Positions 1 to 9,188 of a stretch of 64,000 nucleotides of DNA are shown piece after piece (the first letter of the stretch is position 1; each line of letters starts with the position of its first letter). The position numbers and the translations under genes are program-made. The notes beneath the pieces are model-generated. The model was not told the origin of the DNA. It made no database searches and saw nothing but the letters and a program-made list of their open reading frames with translations. Origin of the DNA: Microbacterium mangrovi (GTDB taxonomy: Bacteria; Actinomycetota; Actinomycetes; Actinomycetales; Microbacteriaceae); contig NZ_JTDK01000017.1 in assembly GCF_000802305.1 (NCBI RefSeq), forward strand, positions 62,001-126,000, read 5' to 3'.

Positions 1-690
1 CGCCTGCTTGATCGTCGGCAGGCCGGCGAGGAAGTAGAGGCTCAGCACCAGAATGATGAGCAGGCCCGAGATGGCGGAGGCGATGCCCACGCCGACCTTC
101 AGGATGCCTCCGCCGATGGCGGCGACGTTCGCCGGGTTGGACAGGAACTTCTGCACCTGCTTGGTGACCTGGTCGGTGATGTTGCCGAACGTGGCCGTCA
201 GCCACGCGTAGAAGTCGGACTTCTGGAAGTCGGCGACCATCGCCGGGATGTTCTTGATCAGCTGCGAGATCTGGTCGACGGCGGCCGGCACGATGATCAG
301 CAGCACGCCGGCGATGATCAGCGCGAAGATCGCGTAGACGATCACGATGCCCCATGCGCGGGACACGTGGTGCCGCTCGAACATGCGCACCACGGGGTCG
401 AGGCCGAGCGCGGCGAACAGCGCGAAGACGATGTAGATGATGATCGTCGACAGGTTCGTGAACGCGATGCCGAGGGCGAACGCGAGCAGGCCGCCGAGGG
501 TGAGCAGGAAGCCCACCATCACCGGATGGTTGATGCTGCGCCACTGCTGCGGGTCGGTGTCGGTTCGGGGACTGGGCGGCTGAGCGACGCCCGTCGGCGC
601 TCCGAGCGTTGCGCCGCTGGGCGCGGCGGCCGGGCGGCGACGCAGACGGGTGCGCCGCTTCGGGCCGTGGGGATTGGTGTCGTCGGTCAC
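1..690 (-). CDS. AI-2E family transporter, C-terminus outside window
   Basis: Predicted polytopic inner-membrane exporter or permease of the AI-2E/PerM family (PF01594). The 230 codons present cover a basic, proline-rich cytoplasmic N-terminus of about 50 residues, then hydrophobic segments typical of the family, a long amphipathic middle part (VDQISQLIKNIPAMVADF), and the start of the C-terminal membrane block (SGLLIILVLSLYFLAGLP), where the window cuts it. A GTG at 696 is also in frame. I prefer GTG 690 because TAGAGT at 697-702 lies exactly 6 nt upstream, the leaderless pattern seen at several other genes here. The substrate cannot be told; family members export autoinducer-2, ions or other small solutes. 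The family assignment is firm. Confidence 0.85.
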   Translation of the reverse strand, partial: MTDDTNPHGPKRRTRLRRRPAAAPSGATLGAPTGVAQPPSPRTDTDPQQWRSINHPVMVGFLLTLGGLLAFALGIAFTNLSTIIIYIVFALFAALGLDPVVRMFERHHVSRAWGIVIVYAIFALIIAGVLLIIVPAAVDQISQLIKNIPAMVADFQKSDFYAWLTATFGNITDQVTKQVQKFLSNPANVAAIGGGILKVGVGIASAISGLLIILVLSLYFLAGLPTIKQA

Positions 691-931
691 GGTCACACTC
701 TATTGGTTGACAGGGAAATCCCAGGGAAACGGTTGCTCGACGCTCCGGTGTGCACCCCATCCGGCCTCGGATCAGCCGAATTGCTCGACGAAGCATCCCT
801 CGCGCTGGTGACTCGGCGCTGGGTGCGCGGCGAGTACGGGCGCGCGGTCATGGATGGCTCCCATCTGTGGTCGGGTTCTTCTGCGGTCAGGTTCTCAGGT
901 CGGCGTCGGCGGGTGGACGCCCCGGTGCGCG

Positions 932-2494
932 TCATGCGGCGGCCTCGGGTGTGGCGGTTCGGAATCGGGTGGGTGGTGGTTGGAGGTCGCCGAACGCGTA
1001 TCGGCGTTCGAGGCGCTGGTGAAGGATGACGGGTTCGATGTCGGGGTCGGGGGAGTGGAGGATGAAGGGTCCGGTTCCGTGACGGGTGATCCACCAGCCG
1101 TGGTGGTGCAGGTTCATGTGGTGGAACCTGCACAGCAGGATGCCGCGGTCCACATCGGTTCTGCCGCCTTCGGAGTGCAGGTCGATGTGGTGCGCTTCGC
1201 AGTGGGAGGGTGGTCTGTCGCACCCGGTCCAGCCGCACCCGCCGTCGCGTTGCGCGAGCGCGAGGCGTTGTTTCGCGGTGAACAGGCGGGTGTCGCGGCC
1301 GAGGGTGAGCGGGTTGCCGTTCGGATCGATGGTGATGGCGGTGGTGCCGGTGTCGCAGACGTGCTGTGCGGCGAACGCGGCCGGCACCGTGGTGTTGGTG
1401 TCTTCGATCACGGCCACCCCCGGTGTGCGGCGCCCGTCGTGGCCGGTGCCGGATGCGTGGCCGGTGCCCGGCGTCCTGCCGCGGCTGGTGTCGGTGACGA
1501 CGACCCGCACGCCGGCCTGCCGGGCACCGAACACCGACGCGGCGTCGGCGAGCGACCCGGTGTGCAGCACGTCGATCAGCAGGTCGTACGCGAGCTGGTC
1601 ATTCGTACGCGGGTCGGCGACCAGGGCGTCGGCCGCGGCCTTCTCGTCGGGGTCCACGAACCGGGGCCCACCGCGACGCGGCCGCAGCGCGGCATCCAGC
1701 ACGGACGTCACCCACGCGGCCCCGCCGGGCTCGAACCGGATCTTCGCGCACGTGACGCCGTCGGCATCCCGCCACATCCGGAACGACCGGGCCTCGTACT
1801 GCTCCTCGAACCGACGCCGGGCGCCTTCGGGATCGAGCTGGTCGCGGATGCACCGGGCCGCAGACCCGAGGTCTTCCACCGTGCGCCGCGACGCCTCATC
1901 GACGAGCTGTTCCGCCGCCGTCGCCCAGGCCGCCCGCGCATCGGCATCCATCGCCGGGTCACCCGATTCGGGCGGCTCGCCCAGCCCGCGCCGGATCGCC
2001 GCCTGCTGATCCACGCTCACCCGCCCGGACGTGAATGCGTCACCCAGGCACGCATGCCACGGTCGCTCCGGGGGCGGCCCTGGCGGCACGTCGTCACGGG
2101 GCTCCACCTTGTCGCCGCCCTCGGGCCCCGGTGCATCCGCCCCCGACTCGATCGTCTCGAGCAGCGAACGCCCCAGCTGCGTGACCTTGCCGGCCTGCGT
2201 CCGCGACACCCCGGTGAGATCTTGGACCAGGGCCACGGCGGATCGGTGCCCGCGCTTCTGCGCGAGCCCGCCGTGTCCGGCGTCCCGCGTCGACCGCTGC
2301 GCCGCGATGCCCGTCGCAAGCACTCGAAGACCCTCGAGTTCGCGGATCGCGCTCGAGGTGGACTCGATGACCGCGATCACATCGTCGTCGCGCAGAGTCG
2401 TCATCACCGCGCCCGCTCCGCGCACGGACACAGCACCCAGCGCCGCCGCGAGAACCTGCAGATTCTGTTCGACGATAGCCTCGAAGGTGTCCAT
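932..2494 (-). CDS. DUF222 / HNH endonuclease domain protein
   Basis: A 520-aa protein of the actinobacterial DUF222 (13E12-repeat) family. The N-terminal about 300 residues match DUF222 in character: helical, Arg/Ala-rich, with RTQAGKVTQLGRSLLE. The last 110 residues carry an HNH nuclease module: CGWTGCDRPP, then CEAHHIDLHSEGG, then LLCRFHHMNLHHHGW, giving the two Cys pairs and the His-Asn-His core. These proteins occur in many copies in Microbacteriaceae and are associated with mobile or repeat sequences; the biological role is not settled. ATG 2494 is preceded closely by CATACT/TACTCT, consistent with a leaderless start. It stands alone between a transporter and chorismate mutase and looks intact, with the full HNH motif. 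Confidence 0.9.
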   Translation of the reverse strand: MDTFEAIVEQNLQVLAAALGAVSVRGAGAVMTTLRDDDVIAVIESTSSAIRELEGLRVLATGIAAQRSTRDAGHGGLAQKRGHRSAVALVQDLTGVSRTQAGKVTQLGRSLLETIESGADAPGPEGGDKVEPRDDVPPGPPPERPWHACLGDAFTSGRVSVDQQAAIRRGLGEPPESGDPAMDADARAAWATAAEQLVDEASRRTVEDLGSAARCIRDQLDPEGARRRFEEQYEARSFRMWRDADGVTCAKIRFEPGGAAWVTSVLDAALRPRRGGPRFVDPDEKAAADALVADPRTNDQLAYDLLIDVLHTGSLADAASVFGARQAGVRVVVTDTSRGRTPGTGHASGTGHDGRRTPGVAVIEDTNTTVPAAFAAQHVCDTGTTAITIDPNGNPLTLGRDTRLFTAKQRLALAQRDGGCGWTGCDRPPSHCEAHHIDLHSEGGRTDVDRGILLCRFHHMNLHHHGWWITRHGTGPFILHSPDPDIEPVILHQRLERRYAFGDLQPPPTRFRTATPEAAA

Positions 2495-2630
2495 GTCCAG
2501 AGTATGACACCACCCTCCGACATTCGCACAAAAAGATGAGGAAACGGCCGGTGGCGCCCCAGAAGCCAGAAGCTCGCGCGGTCAGCATCCGCCCGCATCC
2601 CGTAGCCTCGAAGGGACGAGGGAGGATGCC

Positions 2631-2927
2631 ATGACCGACGCCGAAGCCACCGCAACACTGATGCGCCTGCGGGGCAGCATCGACAACATCGACGCCGCAC
2701 TGATCCACATGCTCGCCGAACGCTTCAAGTGCACCAAGCAGGTGGGCGTGCTGAAGGCCGAGCACGGGATGGCGGCATCCGATCCCGCCCGCGAGGAGCG
2801 CCAGATCGCGCGCCTGCGCCGGCTCGCCGAAGAGGCCGAGCTCGATCCCGAGTTCGCCGAGAAGTGGTTCAACTTCGTCGTCGCCGAAGTCATCCAGCAT
2901 CACGTCGCCGCAGCCGACGGCCAGTGA
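2631..2927 (+). CDS. Chorismate mutase, AroQ type
   Basis: A 98-aa all-helical chorismate mutase that converts chorismate to prephenate at the branch to phenylalanine and tyrosine. The fold signature is clear: LMRLRGSIDNIDAALIHMLA (helix 1 with the catalytic Arg), RFKCTKQVGVLKAEHG (helix 1 end with Lys), then DPAREERQIARLRRLAEEAEL and a C-terminal helix EKWFNFVVAEVIQHH. The length is normal for the stand-alone AroQ class. GGGAGGATGCC just upstream provides a ribosome binding site. It is monocistronic here, with the next gene 112 nt downstream. No regulatory ACT domain is present. It could have a secondary role, but the family call is secure. Confidence 0.9.
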   Translation: MTDAEATATLMRLRGSIDNIDAALIHMLAERFKCTKQVGVLKAEHGMAASDPAREERQIARLRRLAEEAELDPEFAEKWFNFVVAEVIQHHVAAADGQ

Positions 2928-3038
2928 CGCGCGCCGCCCGCGCCGAGTACGGTGTGGGTTGTAGTCGCTGATCAGCGCCGATTCCTCGCTCCGATCCGGC
3001 GGCCGCTCCAGTCACCCGACGAAGAGAGCGAGAGACCG

Positions 3039-3752
3039 ATGGATGCTCCCGGTGTATACGACGACCTGCGGGCCGTGTTCGTCAACTGCACGCTGAAACG
3101 CTCACCGGATCAGAGCCATACGCAGGGGCTGATGGACCGCAGCATCGAGCTGATGCGGTCGCAGGGCGTGCAGGTCGAGAACATCCGGTTCATCGACCAC
3201 GATGTCGCCACCGGGGTGTATCCCGACATGCGCGAGCACGGCTGGGCGGAGGATGCCTGGCCGGACGAGATCTGGCCGAAGATCGACGCCGCCGACATCC
3301 TCGTCATCGGGGGTCCGCTCTGGCTGGGCGACAACGCGTCGATCACCCGCAAGCTGATCGAGCGGCTCTACGCGATGAGCGGCCTGTTCAACGACAAGGG
3401 CCAGTACGTCTACTACGGCAAGACGGGCGGCGCGATCATCACCGGCAACGAAGACGGCGTGAAGCACGCGGCCATGTCGATCCTCTACAGCCTGCAGCAC
3501 ATCGGTTTCACGATCCCGCCGGGGGCGGATGCCGGCTGGATCGGCGAGATCGGCCCTGGTCCGTCGTACCTCGACCCGGGGTCGGGTGGTCCGGAGAACG
3601 ACTTCACCAACCGCAACACGACCTTCATGACGTGGAACCTGCTGCACACGGCGCGCCGCCTGAAGGATGCCGGCGGCATCCCCGCCTACGGCAACCTCCG
3701 CCAGGAGTGGGACAAGGGCGAACGCTTCCACCCGAACCCGGAGTACCGGTAG
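3039..3752 (+). CDS. Flavodoxin-like NAD(P)H-dependent oxidoreductase
   Basis: A 237-aa protein of the flavodoxin/NADPH-dependent FMN reductase superfamily, soluble and cytoplasmic. An FMN-phosphate loop near the N-terminus reads NCTLKRSPDQSHTQGLM, followed by a typical beta-alpha-beta core with ADILVIGGPLWLGDNASITR (flavin isoalloxazine loop) and KTGGAIITGNEDG. I chose ATG 3039 because GAAGAGAGCGAGAG precedes it at good distance; an in-frame ATG at 2952 would add 29 unlikely residues. It probably reduces quinones or free flavin, or acts as an electron carrier; the true substrate is unknown. A palindromic repeat pair follows its stop, and the next gene converges on it. Confidence 0.85.
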   Translation: MDAPGVYDDLRAVFVNCTLKRSPDQSHTQGLMDRSIELMRSQGVQVENIRFIDHDVATGVYPDMREHGWAEDAWPDEIWPKIDAADILVIGGPLWLGDNASITRKLIERLYAMSGLFNDKGQYVYYGKTGGAIITGNEDGVKHAAMSILYSLQHIGFTIPPGADAGWIGEIGPGPSYLDPGSGGPENDFTNRNTTFMTWNLLHTARRLKDAGGIPAYGNLRQEWDKGERFHPNPEYR

Positions 3753-3761
3753 CGCGGTTCG

Positions 3762-3863
3762 CTCGTCACGAAGCGCGGTTGCGTCCGCGGAATGTGACGA
3801 GTGAGCCGTGCCGTGGGTTTTGGCTCGTCACGAAGCGGGATTGCGCTTGCGGAATGTGACGAG
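3762..3863. repeat. Two palindromic CTCGTCAC...GTGACGAG hairpin repeats
   Basis: Two hairpin units (3762-3801 and 3834-3863) lie between convergent genes. Each has a left arm CTCGTCACGAAGCG and a right arm AATGTGACGAG. They are solitary relatives of the seven-unit array at 20437-20875 and the variant pair at 37003-37112. They may act as bidirectional transcription stops or be REP-like selfish elements. Confidence 0.8.
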
Positions 3864-3890
3864 TCACGCCCGCGCCGGATGCCGCACCAC

Positions 3891-3937
3891 CCCCGGTCGC
3901 TGAGCGAGCCGCCAGGCGAGACGAAGCGCTCGCCCCG
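3891..3937. repeat. 47-bp dispersed intergenic repeat, copy 1
   Basis: CCCCGGTCGCTGAGCGAGCC followed by a GACGAAGCGCTCGCCCC segment. A second copy with one mismatch lies at 5662-5708. An inverted, shorter version (CCCTTCGTCTCGGCGCTGCG...) begins near 3949 and runs through the stop codon of the adjacent DUF6510 gene, so the pair can form a long hairpin between the two converging genes. Confidence 0.8.
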
Positions 3938-3976
3938 GTGGGTGCGCACCCTTCGTCTCGGCGCTGCGCGCCTCGC

Positions 3977-4249
3977 TCAGGGACCGTCGTAGCCCGCCGC
4001 GTCCCGGACGATCTCGATCGTGCCGGTGAAGTTCAGGAACGTCCGGTCGTCGGTTTCGACCAGGGTCACGAGCACGTGCCCGCAGTCGCGGCAGCGCGCG
4101 ACGCTGCCGGCATCCGACCGGTAGAGGTGCGCCGTCCCGAGTTCGGCCACCGTCCCGCATCCCGTGCAGCGCACGCGGGCGGTGGTCACGTCGAACCGCA
4201 GAAGGTCGCCGAGGGGCCCGGCAAGGGTGTTTCCGTCGAGGTGGGGCAT
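3977..4249 (-). CDS. DUF6510-type zinc-ribbon protein
   Basis: A 90-aa protein with two CxxC pairs (C28/C31 in RCTGCGT and C53/C56 in RCRDCGH), predicting a zinc ribbon, followed by the conserved tail TFLNFTGTIEIVR. The family is known mainly from neighbourhoods with sulfite-oxidase-like and flavin reductase genes, as here. It is the third gene of that operon: its ATG overlaps the TGA of the upstream reductase (ATGA), which predicts translational coupling. Function is unknown; an accessory or redox-protein-maturation role is plausible from context only. The final codons and stop lie inside a dispersed repeat, so the C-terminus may vary between strains. Confidence 0.85.
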   Translation of the reverse strand: MPHLDGNTLAGPLGDLLRFDVTTARVRCTGCGTVAELGTAHLYRSDAGSVARCRDCGHVLVTLVETDDRTFLNFTGTIEIVRDAAGYDGP

Positions 4250-5012
4250 CAGGTTCCTCCGTACCGTTCGGTGCGGATCGACCGCCGGTCGTGCCCGTCG
4301 TCGAGCAGCCAGGATGCCACGGTCTCCACGAACCGGGTGGATCCGCACACGTAGATCACCGGATTCTGCTCCGGCGGGATGACGGCCGCCCGCAGCACCT
4401 CGCGGGTGACGCGGCCCGCTGCACGCGTCGCACCGGCCGGCGCCCGGCGTGTGTACACGAGGTCGAGGGCGAAGGGTCCGGACCCGCGGGTGGCGGCATC
4501 CAACTCGTCCGCGAAGAACACGTCGTCGGGCGTGCGCACCGAGTACAGCAGCCGCACCGGAGTGGCATCGGCGGCATCCGCATGGGCCTGCACGATCGAG
4601 TACAGCGGCACGACGCCGGACCCGCCGGCGATCAGCTGCACCGGCCGCACCGCCGCGCCGGATGCCGGCGGCCGCCACACGAAGTATCCGCCGAGGGGTC
4701 CGCGCACCTCGACCCGGTCGCCGACCTGCGCGACGTCGACGAGGTACGGCGAGACCTCGCCGTCAGGCAGCCGGTCGACGGCGAGCACGACGGATGCCCC
4801 GTCGCCGGATGACGCGAGCGAGTACGACCGGGTGGCGGTGTACCCGTCGGGCGCGGTCAGTCGCACGTCGACGTGCTGCCCGGGGAGGTTGCCCGGCCAG
4901 CCGTCGACCTGCAGCGTGAGGCGTGCCGCGGAGCCGGTCTCGGGGCGCGTGTCGGTGATCTCGGCCGCATGCCAGCTGGCGCGGGATGCCGGCACGGTGC
5001 GCGTCGGAGTGC

Positions 5013-5016
<4 letters not shown>
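4249..5016 (-). CDS. FAD/NAD(P)-binding oxidoreductase (ferredoxin-reductase type)
   Basis: A 255-aa flavoprotein reductase of the ferredoxin-NADP reductase superfamily. The FAD-binding barrel carries RSYSLASS (63-70), and the nucleotide-binding half has LIAGGSGVVPLYSIV (about 128-142), RLLYSVRTPDDVFFADEL, and YVCGSTRFVETVASWLL near the C-terminus, which is the usual NAD(P) signature. It probably passes electrons between NAD(P)H and the molybdenum enzyme encoded just upstream. The GTG start overlaps the upstream TGA (GTGA), and its own stop overlaps the next start, so the three genes form a tight operon. There is no 2Fe-2S domain, unlike full-length phthalate-dioxygenase-type reductases. Confidence 0.88.
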
Positions 5017-5603
<587 letters not shown>

Positions 5604-5661
5604 GATGCACTCCTCTCGTGGCACGTACGCCCACTGTGTCACATGCCTGCGTCGGACACAC

Positions 5662-5708
5662 CCCCGGTCGCTGAGCGAGCCGCCGGGCGAGACGAAGCGC
5701 TCGCCCCG
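5662..5708. repeat. 47-bp dispersed intergenic repeat, copy 2
   Basis: Same sequence as 3891-3937 with one substitution, sitting upstream of the sulfite-oxidase-like operon. It is followed by a separate hairpin GGGCTTCGACGGGCTCAGCCC / GGGCTCAGCCCGCTCGAAGCC at about 5727-5760, of the CTTCGACAGGCTCAG type found elsewhere in the window (31290, 48285). Confidence 0.75.
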
Positions 5709-5769
5709 GGATCGGGTGGTACCGGGCTTCGACGGGCTCAGCCCGCTCGAAGCCGGGCCGCCCCGGTCG

Positions 5770-6693
5770 CTACGACTTCTTCGGCACCGGCCACGGCGCC
5801 GGCATCGCCTGCGGTTCCGGGTGCGCGCCGGGCTGCGCACCCTCAGCCCCCGGTTGTGCGCCCTGAGCTTGTCGAAGGGCATCCCCACCCGCACCGTCGG
5901 CCTCGGGCGTACCGGCCTTCGACAGGCTCGGCCCGCCTGTGTCTCGCCCGCTCGAACTCGCGGCCGGCAGCTCCAGCGACACCTTCGTCTCGAGCACCTC
6001 GATCGCGTCATCTGACAGCGCGATCAACCCGTCCAGCTCCCGCCGCACCCGCTTGTATGCGAGCTGCCGCTCCGCCGGCGTGGCAGCCTGGTCGACGGCG
6101 ACGCTCAGCAGCTGCTTCGCCGTGTCGAGCCGGTGGCGTTCGACATCCGTGAACCCGGTGTCTTTCAGGCGCCGGGCATCCCGCTCGGCGACGTCGAACG
6201 CGACCTCGTAGTCGGTGACGGCCGTGCGGTAGGCGGCGAAGTCCTCGGCGGTCAGCTTCGCGTCGGCGGATGCCGGGCGGGCGCGGTCTGCGGCGTGCCG
6301 TGCCCGCAGGAACGCCGCCGTGAGCGGTTGGCGTCCGTCGCTCATCGCCGGGAACTCGATGAGCTTGGCGACATCCAGCTCGTACTCGAGCCACCGCCGG
6401 GTGATCTCGTCGTGGGCGTCGAACAGGCGCTGCAGCTGCACCTTCTGCGGAACCTCCGTGGCGGCCGATGCCGTTGCGGGCGCCTGGGTCGGAACCCCGG
6501 CGGTGCCGTAGGGCGGCAGCACCTGGCCGCGCCGCGCGGCGCGCACTTCGGCCTTGGCGTGGAGCATCTCCAGGCGTCGCTGATGGCGCCGACGGGCGGA
6601 GCGTTCGTAGCGGTTTCCGACCGCGGCGAACACTCCCATGAGCGGGAACACGAGCCACCAGTAGTTCCCGACGAACACGAAGAACGGCTCCAC
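5770..6693 (-). CDS. Membrane-anchored coiled-coil protein, function unknown
   Basis: A 307-aa protein with one N-terminal membrane segment (FVGNYWWLVFPLMGVFAAVG), a basic stretch (RYERSARRRHQRRLEML), and a long cytoplasmic helical region with QKVQLQRLFDAHDEITRRW and FDVAERDARRLKDTGFTDVE that is probably coiled-coil. This domain arrangement is common in actinobacteria, but I know of no established function. The last about 50 residues (SKAGTPEADGAGGDALRQAQ and beyond) are read through CTTCGACAGGCTCGG/CCTGAGCTTGTCGAAGG-type intergenic repeats, so the real conserved protein probably ends near residue 255. It lies upstream of no obvious partner; purL and a small membrane gene follow on the same strand in the opposite direction of travel. 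Confidence 0.75.
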   Translation of the reverse strand: MEPFFVFVGNYWWLVFPLMGVFAAVGNRYERSARRRHQRRLEMLHAKAEVRAARRGQVLPPYGTAGVPTQAPATASAATEVPQKVQLQRLFDAHDEITRRWLEYELDVAKLIEFPAMSDGRQPLTAAFLRARHAADRARPASADAKLTAEDFAAYRTAVTDYEVAFDVAERDARRLKDTGFTDVERHRLDTAKQLLSVAVDQAATPAERQLAYKRVRRELDGLIALSDDAIEVLETKVSLELPAASSSGRDTGGPSLSKAGTPEADGAGGDALRQAQGAQPGAEGAQPGAHPEPQAMPAPWPVPKKS

Positions 6694-6735
6694 CCGCTCA
6701 GCCTATGCCGGATCGGGCCCGCTGGACCGGGACTT

Positions 6736-6870
6736 TCAGCCGAACAGCAGGGCGAGCACCGCGGCGCCGCCACCGGCGACGATGAGCGCGACGATCACGA
6801 CCCAGGCGATGACCTTGGTGCGGCGCTGCCGGGCGGCGGCGAATTCGTCCATGTCGTCGTCGTTGGGCAT
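6736..6870 (-). CDS. Small single-span membrane protein downstream of purL
   Basis: A 44-aa protein: an acidic N-terminus (MPNDDDMDEF), a basic patch (RQRRTKV), then one membrane helix (IAWVVIVALIVAGGGAAVLA). Its ATG lies 2 nt after the purL TGA (TGAGGATG), so it is almost certainly co-transcribed with, and translationally coupled to, purL. Similar short membrane proteins follow purine genes in related actinobacteria. Function unknown. Confidence 0.7.
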   Translation of the reverse strand: MPNDDDMDEFAAARQRRTKVIAWVVIVALIVAGGGAAVLALLFG

Positions 6871-6872
6871 CC

Positions 6873-9188
6873 TCAGGCCTCCGGCTCGGTGATGGTGGGG
6901 CCGAAGGCGGCCGGCAGGGTCGCGGTGGATGCCGCGCGCAGTTCGCTCAGCGGCACGGTGAAGTATCCCTGCACCTCGAGCTCGGCGCCGTCGGTCGCGG
7001 AGTCGGTGACGCCGATGCGCAGCACCGGGTAGCCGCGGCCTTCGCACAGGCCCTTGAACTTGACGTCCTCTTCGCGGGGGACGGTGACGAGCACGCGGCC
7101 GGTGGACTCCGAGAACAGCGCGGCGGCGGCATCCACCCCGTCGCGCTCGATGAGCTCGGACAGCCACACGCGGGCGCCGACGCCGAAGCGCAGCACGGCG
7201 TCGGCGAGGGACTGGGCGAGGCCACCCTCGGAGAGGTCGTGCGCCGACGAGATAAGACCCTGGTCGGATGCCGCGCGCAGCAGCTCGGCGAGGCGCTTCT
7301 CGGCGGCGAGGTCGACGGCCGGCGGGCGTCCGCCGAGGTGGTTGTGGATCGTCGCGGCCCACGCCGAACCCGACAGCTCGGTGGCGGTGACGCCGAGCAG
7401 GTAGAGGTTCTCGCCGGCATCCTGCCAGCCCGAGGGGATGCGGCGGGCGACGTCGTCGATGACGCCCATCACGCCCACGACGGGGGTGGGGTGGATGGGG
7501 GTGTCGCCGGTCTGGTTGTAGAAGCTGACGTTTCCGCCGGTGACGGGGATGCCGAGTTCGAGGCACGCGTCGGCGAGGCCGTCGACGGCCTGGCCGAACT
7601 GCCACATGACCTCGGGGTTCTCCGGGGAGCCGAAGTTGAGGCAGTCGGTGACGGCCGCAGGCGTCGCGCCGGTGACGGCGACGTTGCGGTAGGCCTCGGC
7701 GAGGGCGAGCTGGGCGCCCTGGTACGGGTCGAGCTGGCAGTAGCGGCCGTTCGCGTCGGTGGCGATCGCGAAGCCGAGGCCGGACTGCTCGTCGACGCGG
7801 ATCATGCCGGCGTCGTCGGGGAACGACAGGGCCGTGTTGCCGAGCACGTAGTAGTCGTACTGGTTGGTGATCCACGACGTGTCGGCGAGGTTGGGGCTCG
7901 CGACGAGCTTGGTGAACTGCTCGCGCAGCGTGTCGCCGTCGGTGGCGCGGGGGAGGGCGTCGGCGCTGTCGTCGCGGAGGGCGTCGATCCAGGTCGGGTA
8001 GGCGACCGGGCGCTCGTAGACGGGGCCGTCGACCGCGACGGTGGACGGGTCGACATCCACGATCTGCTCGCCGTGCCAGAAGATCTGCAGGCGTCCGTCG
8101 CCGGTGACCTCGCCGAGCACGCTGGTCTCGACATCCCACTTGTTGACGACCTCGAAGAAGGCATCGAGCTTCTCGGGGGCGACGATCGCCATCATGCGCT
8201 CCTGGCTCTCGCTCATGAGGATCTCCTCCGGCGTGAGCGTGGGGTCGCGCAGCAGCACGTTCTCGAGGTCGACGCGCATGCCCGATCCGCCGTTGGCGGC
8301 CAGCTCGCTGGTGGCGCACGAGATGCCGGCGGCACCGAGGTCCTGGATGGCTTCGACCAGCTCGCCCTTGTACAGCTCGAGGCAGCACTCGATGAGCACC
8401 TTCTCGGCGAACGGGTCGCCGACCTGCACGGCCGGACGCTTGGTGGGGCCGCCGTCGTCGAAGGAGTCGGATGCCAGGATGGATGCCCCGCCGATGCCGT
8501 CGCCGCCGGTACGCGCGCCGAACAGCACGACCTTGTTGCCGGCTCCGGACGCGTTGGCGAGCTTGAGGTCTTCGTGGCGCAGCACGCCCACCGCGAGCGC
8601 GTTGACGAGCGGGTTGCCCTGGTAGACCGCGTCGAACACGGTCTCGCCGCCGATGTTCGGCAGGCCGAGGCAGTTGCCGTAGAAGGAGATTCCGCCGACG
8701 ACGCCGTGCACCACGCGGGCGGTGTCGGGGTTGTCGATCGCGCCGAAGCGCAGCTGGTCCATCACGGCGACCGGGCGGGCGCCCATCGAGATGATGTCGC
8801 GCACGATTCCGCCGACGCCGGTCGCGGCGCCCTGGAACGGCTCGATATAAGAGGGGTGGTTGTGCGACTCGACCTTGAAGGTGACCGCCCAGCCCTCGCC
8901 GATGTCGACGACGCCCGCGTTCTGGCCCATGCCGACCATGAGGTTCTTGCGCATCTCGGGCGTGACCTTGTCGCCGAAACGGCGCAGGTAGATCTTGGAG
9001 CTCTTGTACGAGCAGTGCTCCGACCACATGACGCTGTACATCGCGAGCTCGGCCGAGGTGGGGCGGCGGCCGAGGATCGTCTTGATCTGCTCGTACTCGT
9101 CGGGCTTGAGGCCGAGGGCTGCGTAGGGCTGCTCGCGCTCAGGCGTTGCGGCGGCGTGGGAGACGGTGTCAGAGACGGTGGTGGTCAC
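6873..9188 (-). CDS. purL: Phosphoribosylformylglycinamidine synthase subunit PurL
   Basis: A 771-aa PurL, the large subunit of the three-component (PurS-PurQ-PurL) FGAM synthase. It catalyses the ATP- and glutamine-dependent conversion of FGAR to FGAM in step four of de novo purine synthesis. Diagnostic stretches include MWSEHCSYKSSKIYLRRF near residue 53, GEGWAVTFKVESHNHPSYIE (catalytic His), GNCLGLPNIGGETVFD, LGAAGISCATSELAANG, and SSAHDLSEGGLAQSLADAVL. The length fits the small-type PurL. The GTG start has GGAG at proper distance. TAGACT at about 9249-9254 (minus strand) is a plausible -10. PurQ and PurS are not in the window. Confidence 0.97.
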   Translation of the reverse strand: MTTTVSDTVSHAAATPEREQPYAALGLKPDEYEQIKTILGRRPTSAELAMYSVMWSEHCSYKSSKIYLRRFGDKVTPEMRKNLMVGMGQNAGVVDIGEGWAVTFKVESHNHPSYIEPFQGAATGVGGIVRDIISMGARPVAVMDQLRFGAIDNPDTARVVHGVVGGISFYGNCLGLPNIGGETVFDAVYQGNPLVNALAVGVLRHEDLKLANASGAGNKVVLFGARTGGDGIGGASILASDSFDDGGPTKRPAVQVGDPFAEKVLIECCLELYKGELVEAIQDLGAAGISCATSELAANGGSGMRVDLENVLLRDPTLTPEEILMSESQERMMAIVAPEKLDAFFEVVNKWDVETSVLGEVTGDGRLQIFWHGEQIVDVDPSTVAVDGPVYERPVAYPTWIDALRDDSADALPRATDGDTLREQFTKLVASPNLADTSWITNQYDYYVLGNTALSFPDDAGMIRVDEQSGLGFAIATDANGRYCQLDPYQGAQLALAEAYRNVAVTGATPAAVTDCLNFGSPENPEVMWQFGQAVDGLADACLELGIPVTGGNVSFYNQTGDTPIHPTPVVGVMGVIDDVARRIPSGWQDAGENLYLLGVTATELSGSAWAATIHNHLGGRPPAVDLAAEKRLAELLRAASDQGLISSAHDLSEGGLAQSLADAVLRFGVGARVWLSELIERDGVDAAAALFSESTGRVLVTVPREEDVKFKGLCEGRGYPVLRIGVTDSATDGAELEVQGYFTVPLSELRAASTATLPAAFGPTITEPEA

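Noticed and set aside
707..712. TTGACA on the plus strand as a -35 element
   Set aside because: There is no plus-strand gene downstream within reach and no -10 partner; it is probably chance next to the AI-2E transporter promoter, which faces the other way.
854..2539. A 561-codon plus-strand frame opposite the DUF222/HNH gene
   Set aside because: No recognisable motif; the minus-strand frame has a complete HNH domain.
6876..9027. Alternative minus-strand frame inside purL joined to the small membrane gene
   Set aside because: The purL frame carries all family motifs; the other frame is Arg-rich noise. Only its last 44 codons (6736-6870) are a real gene.
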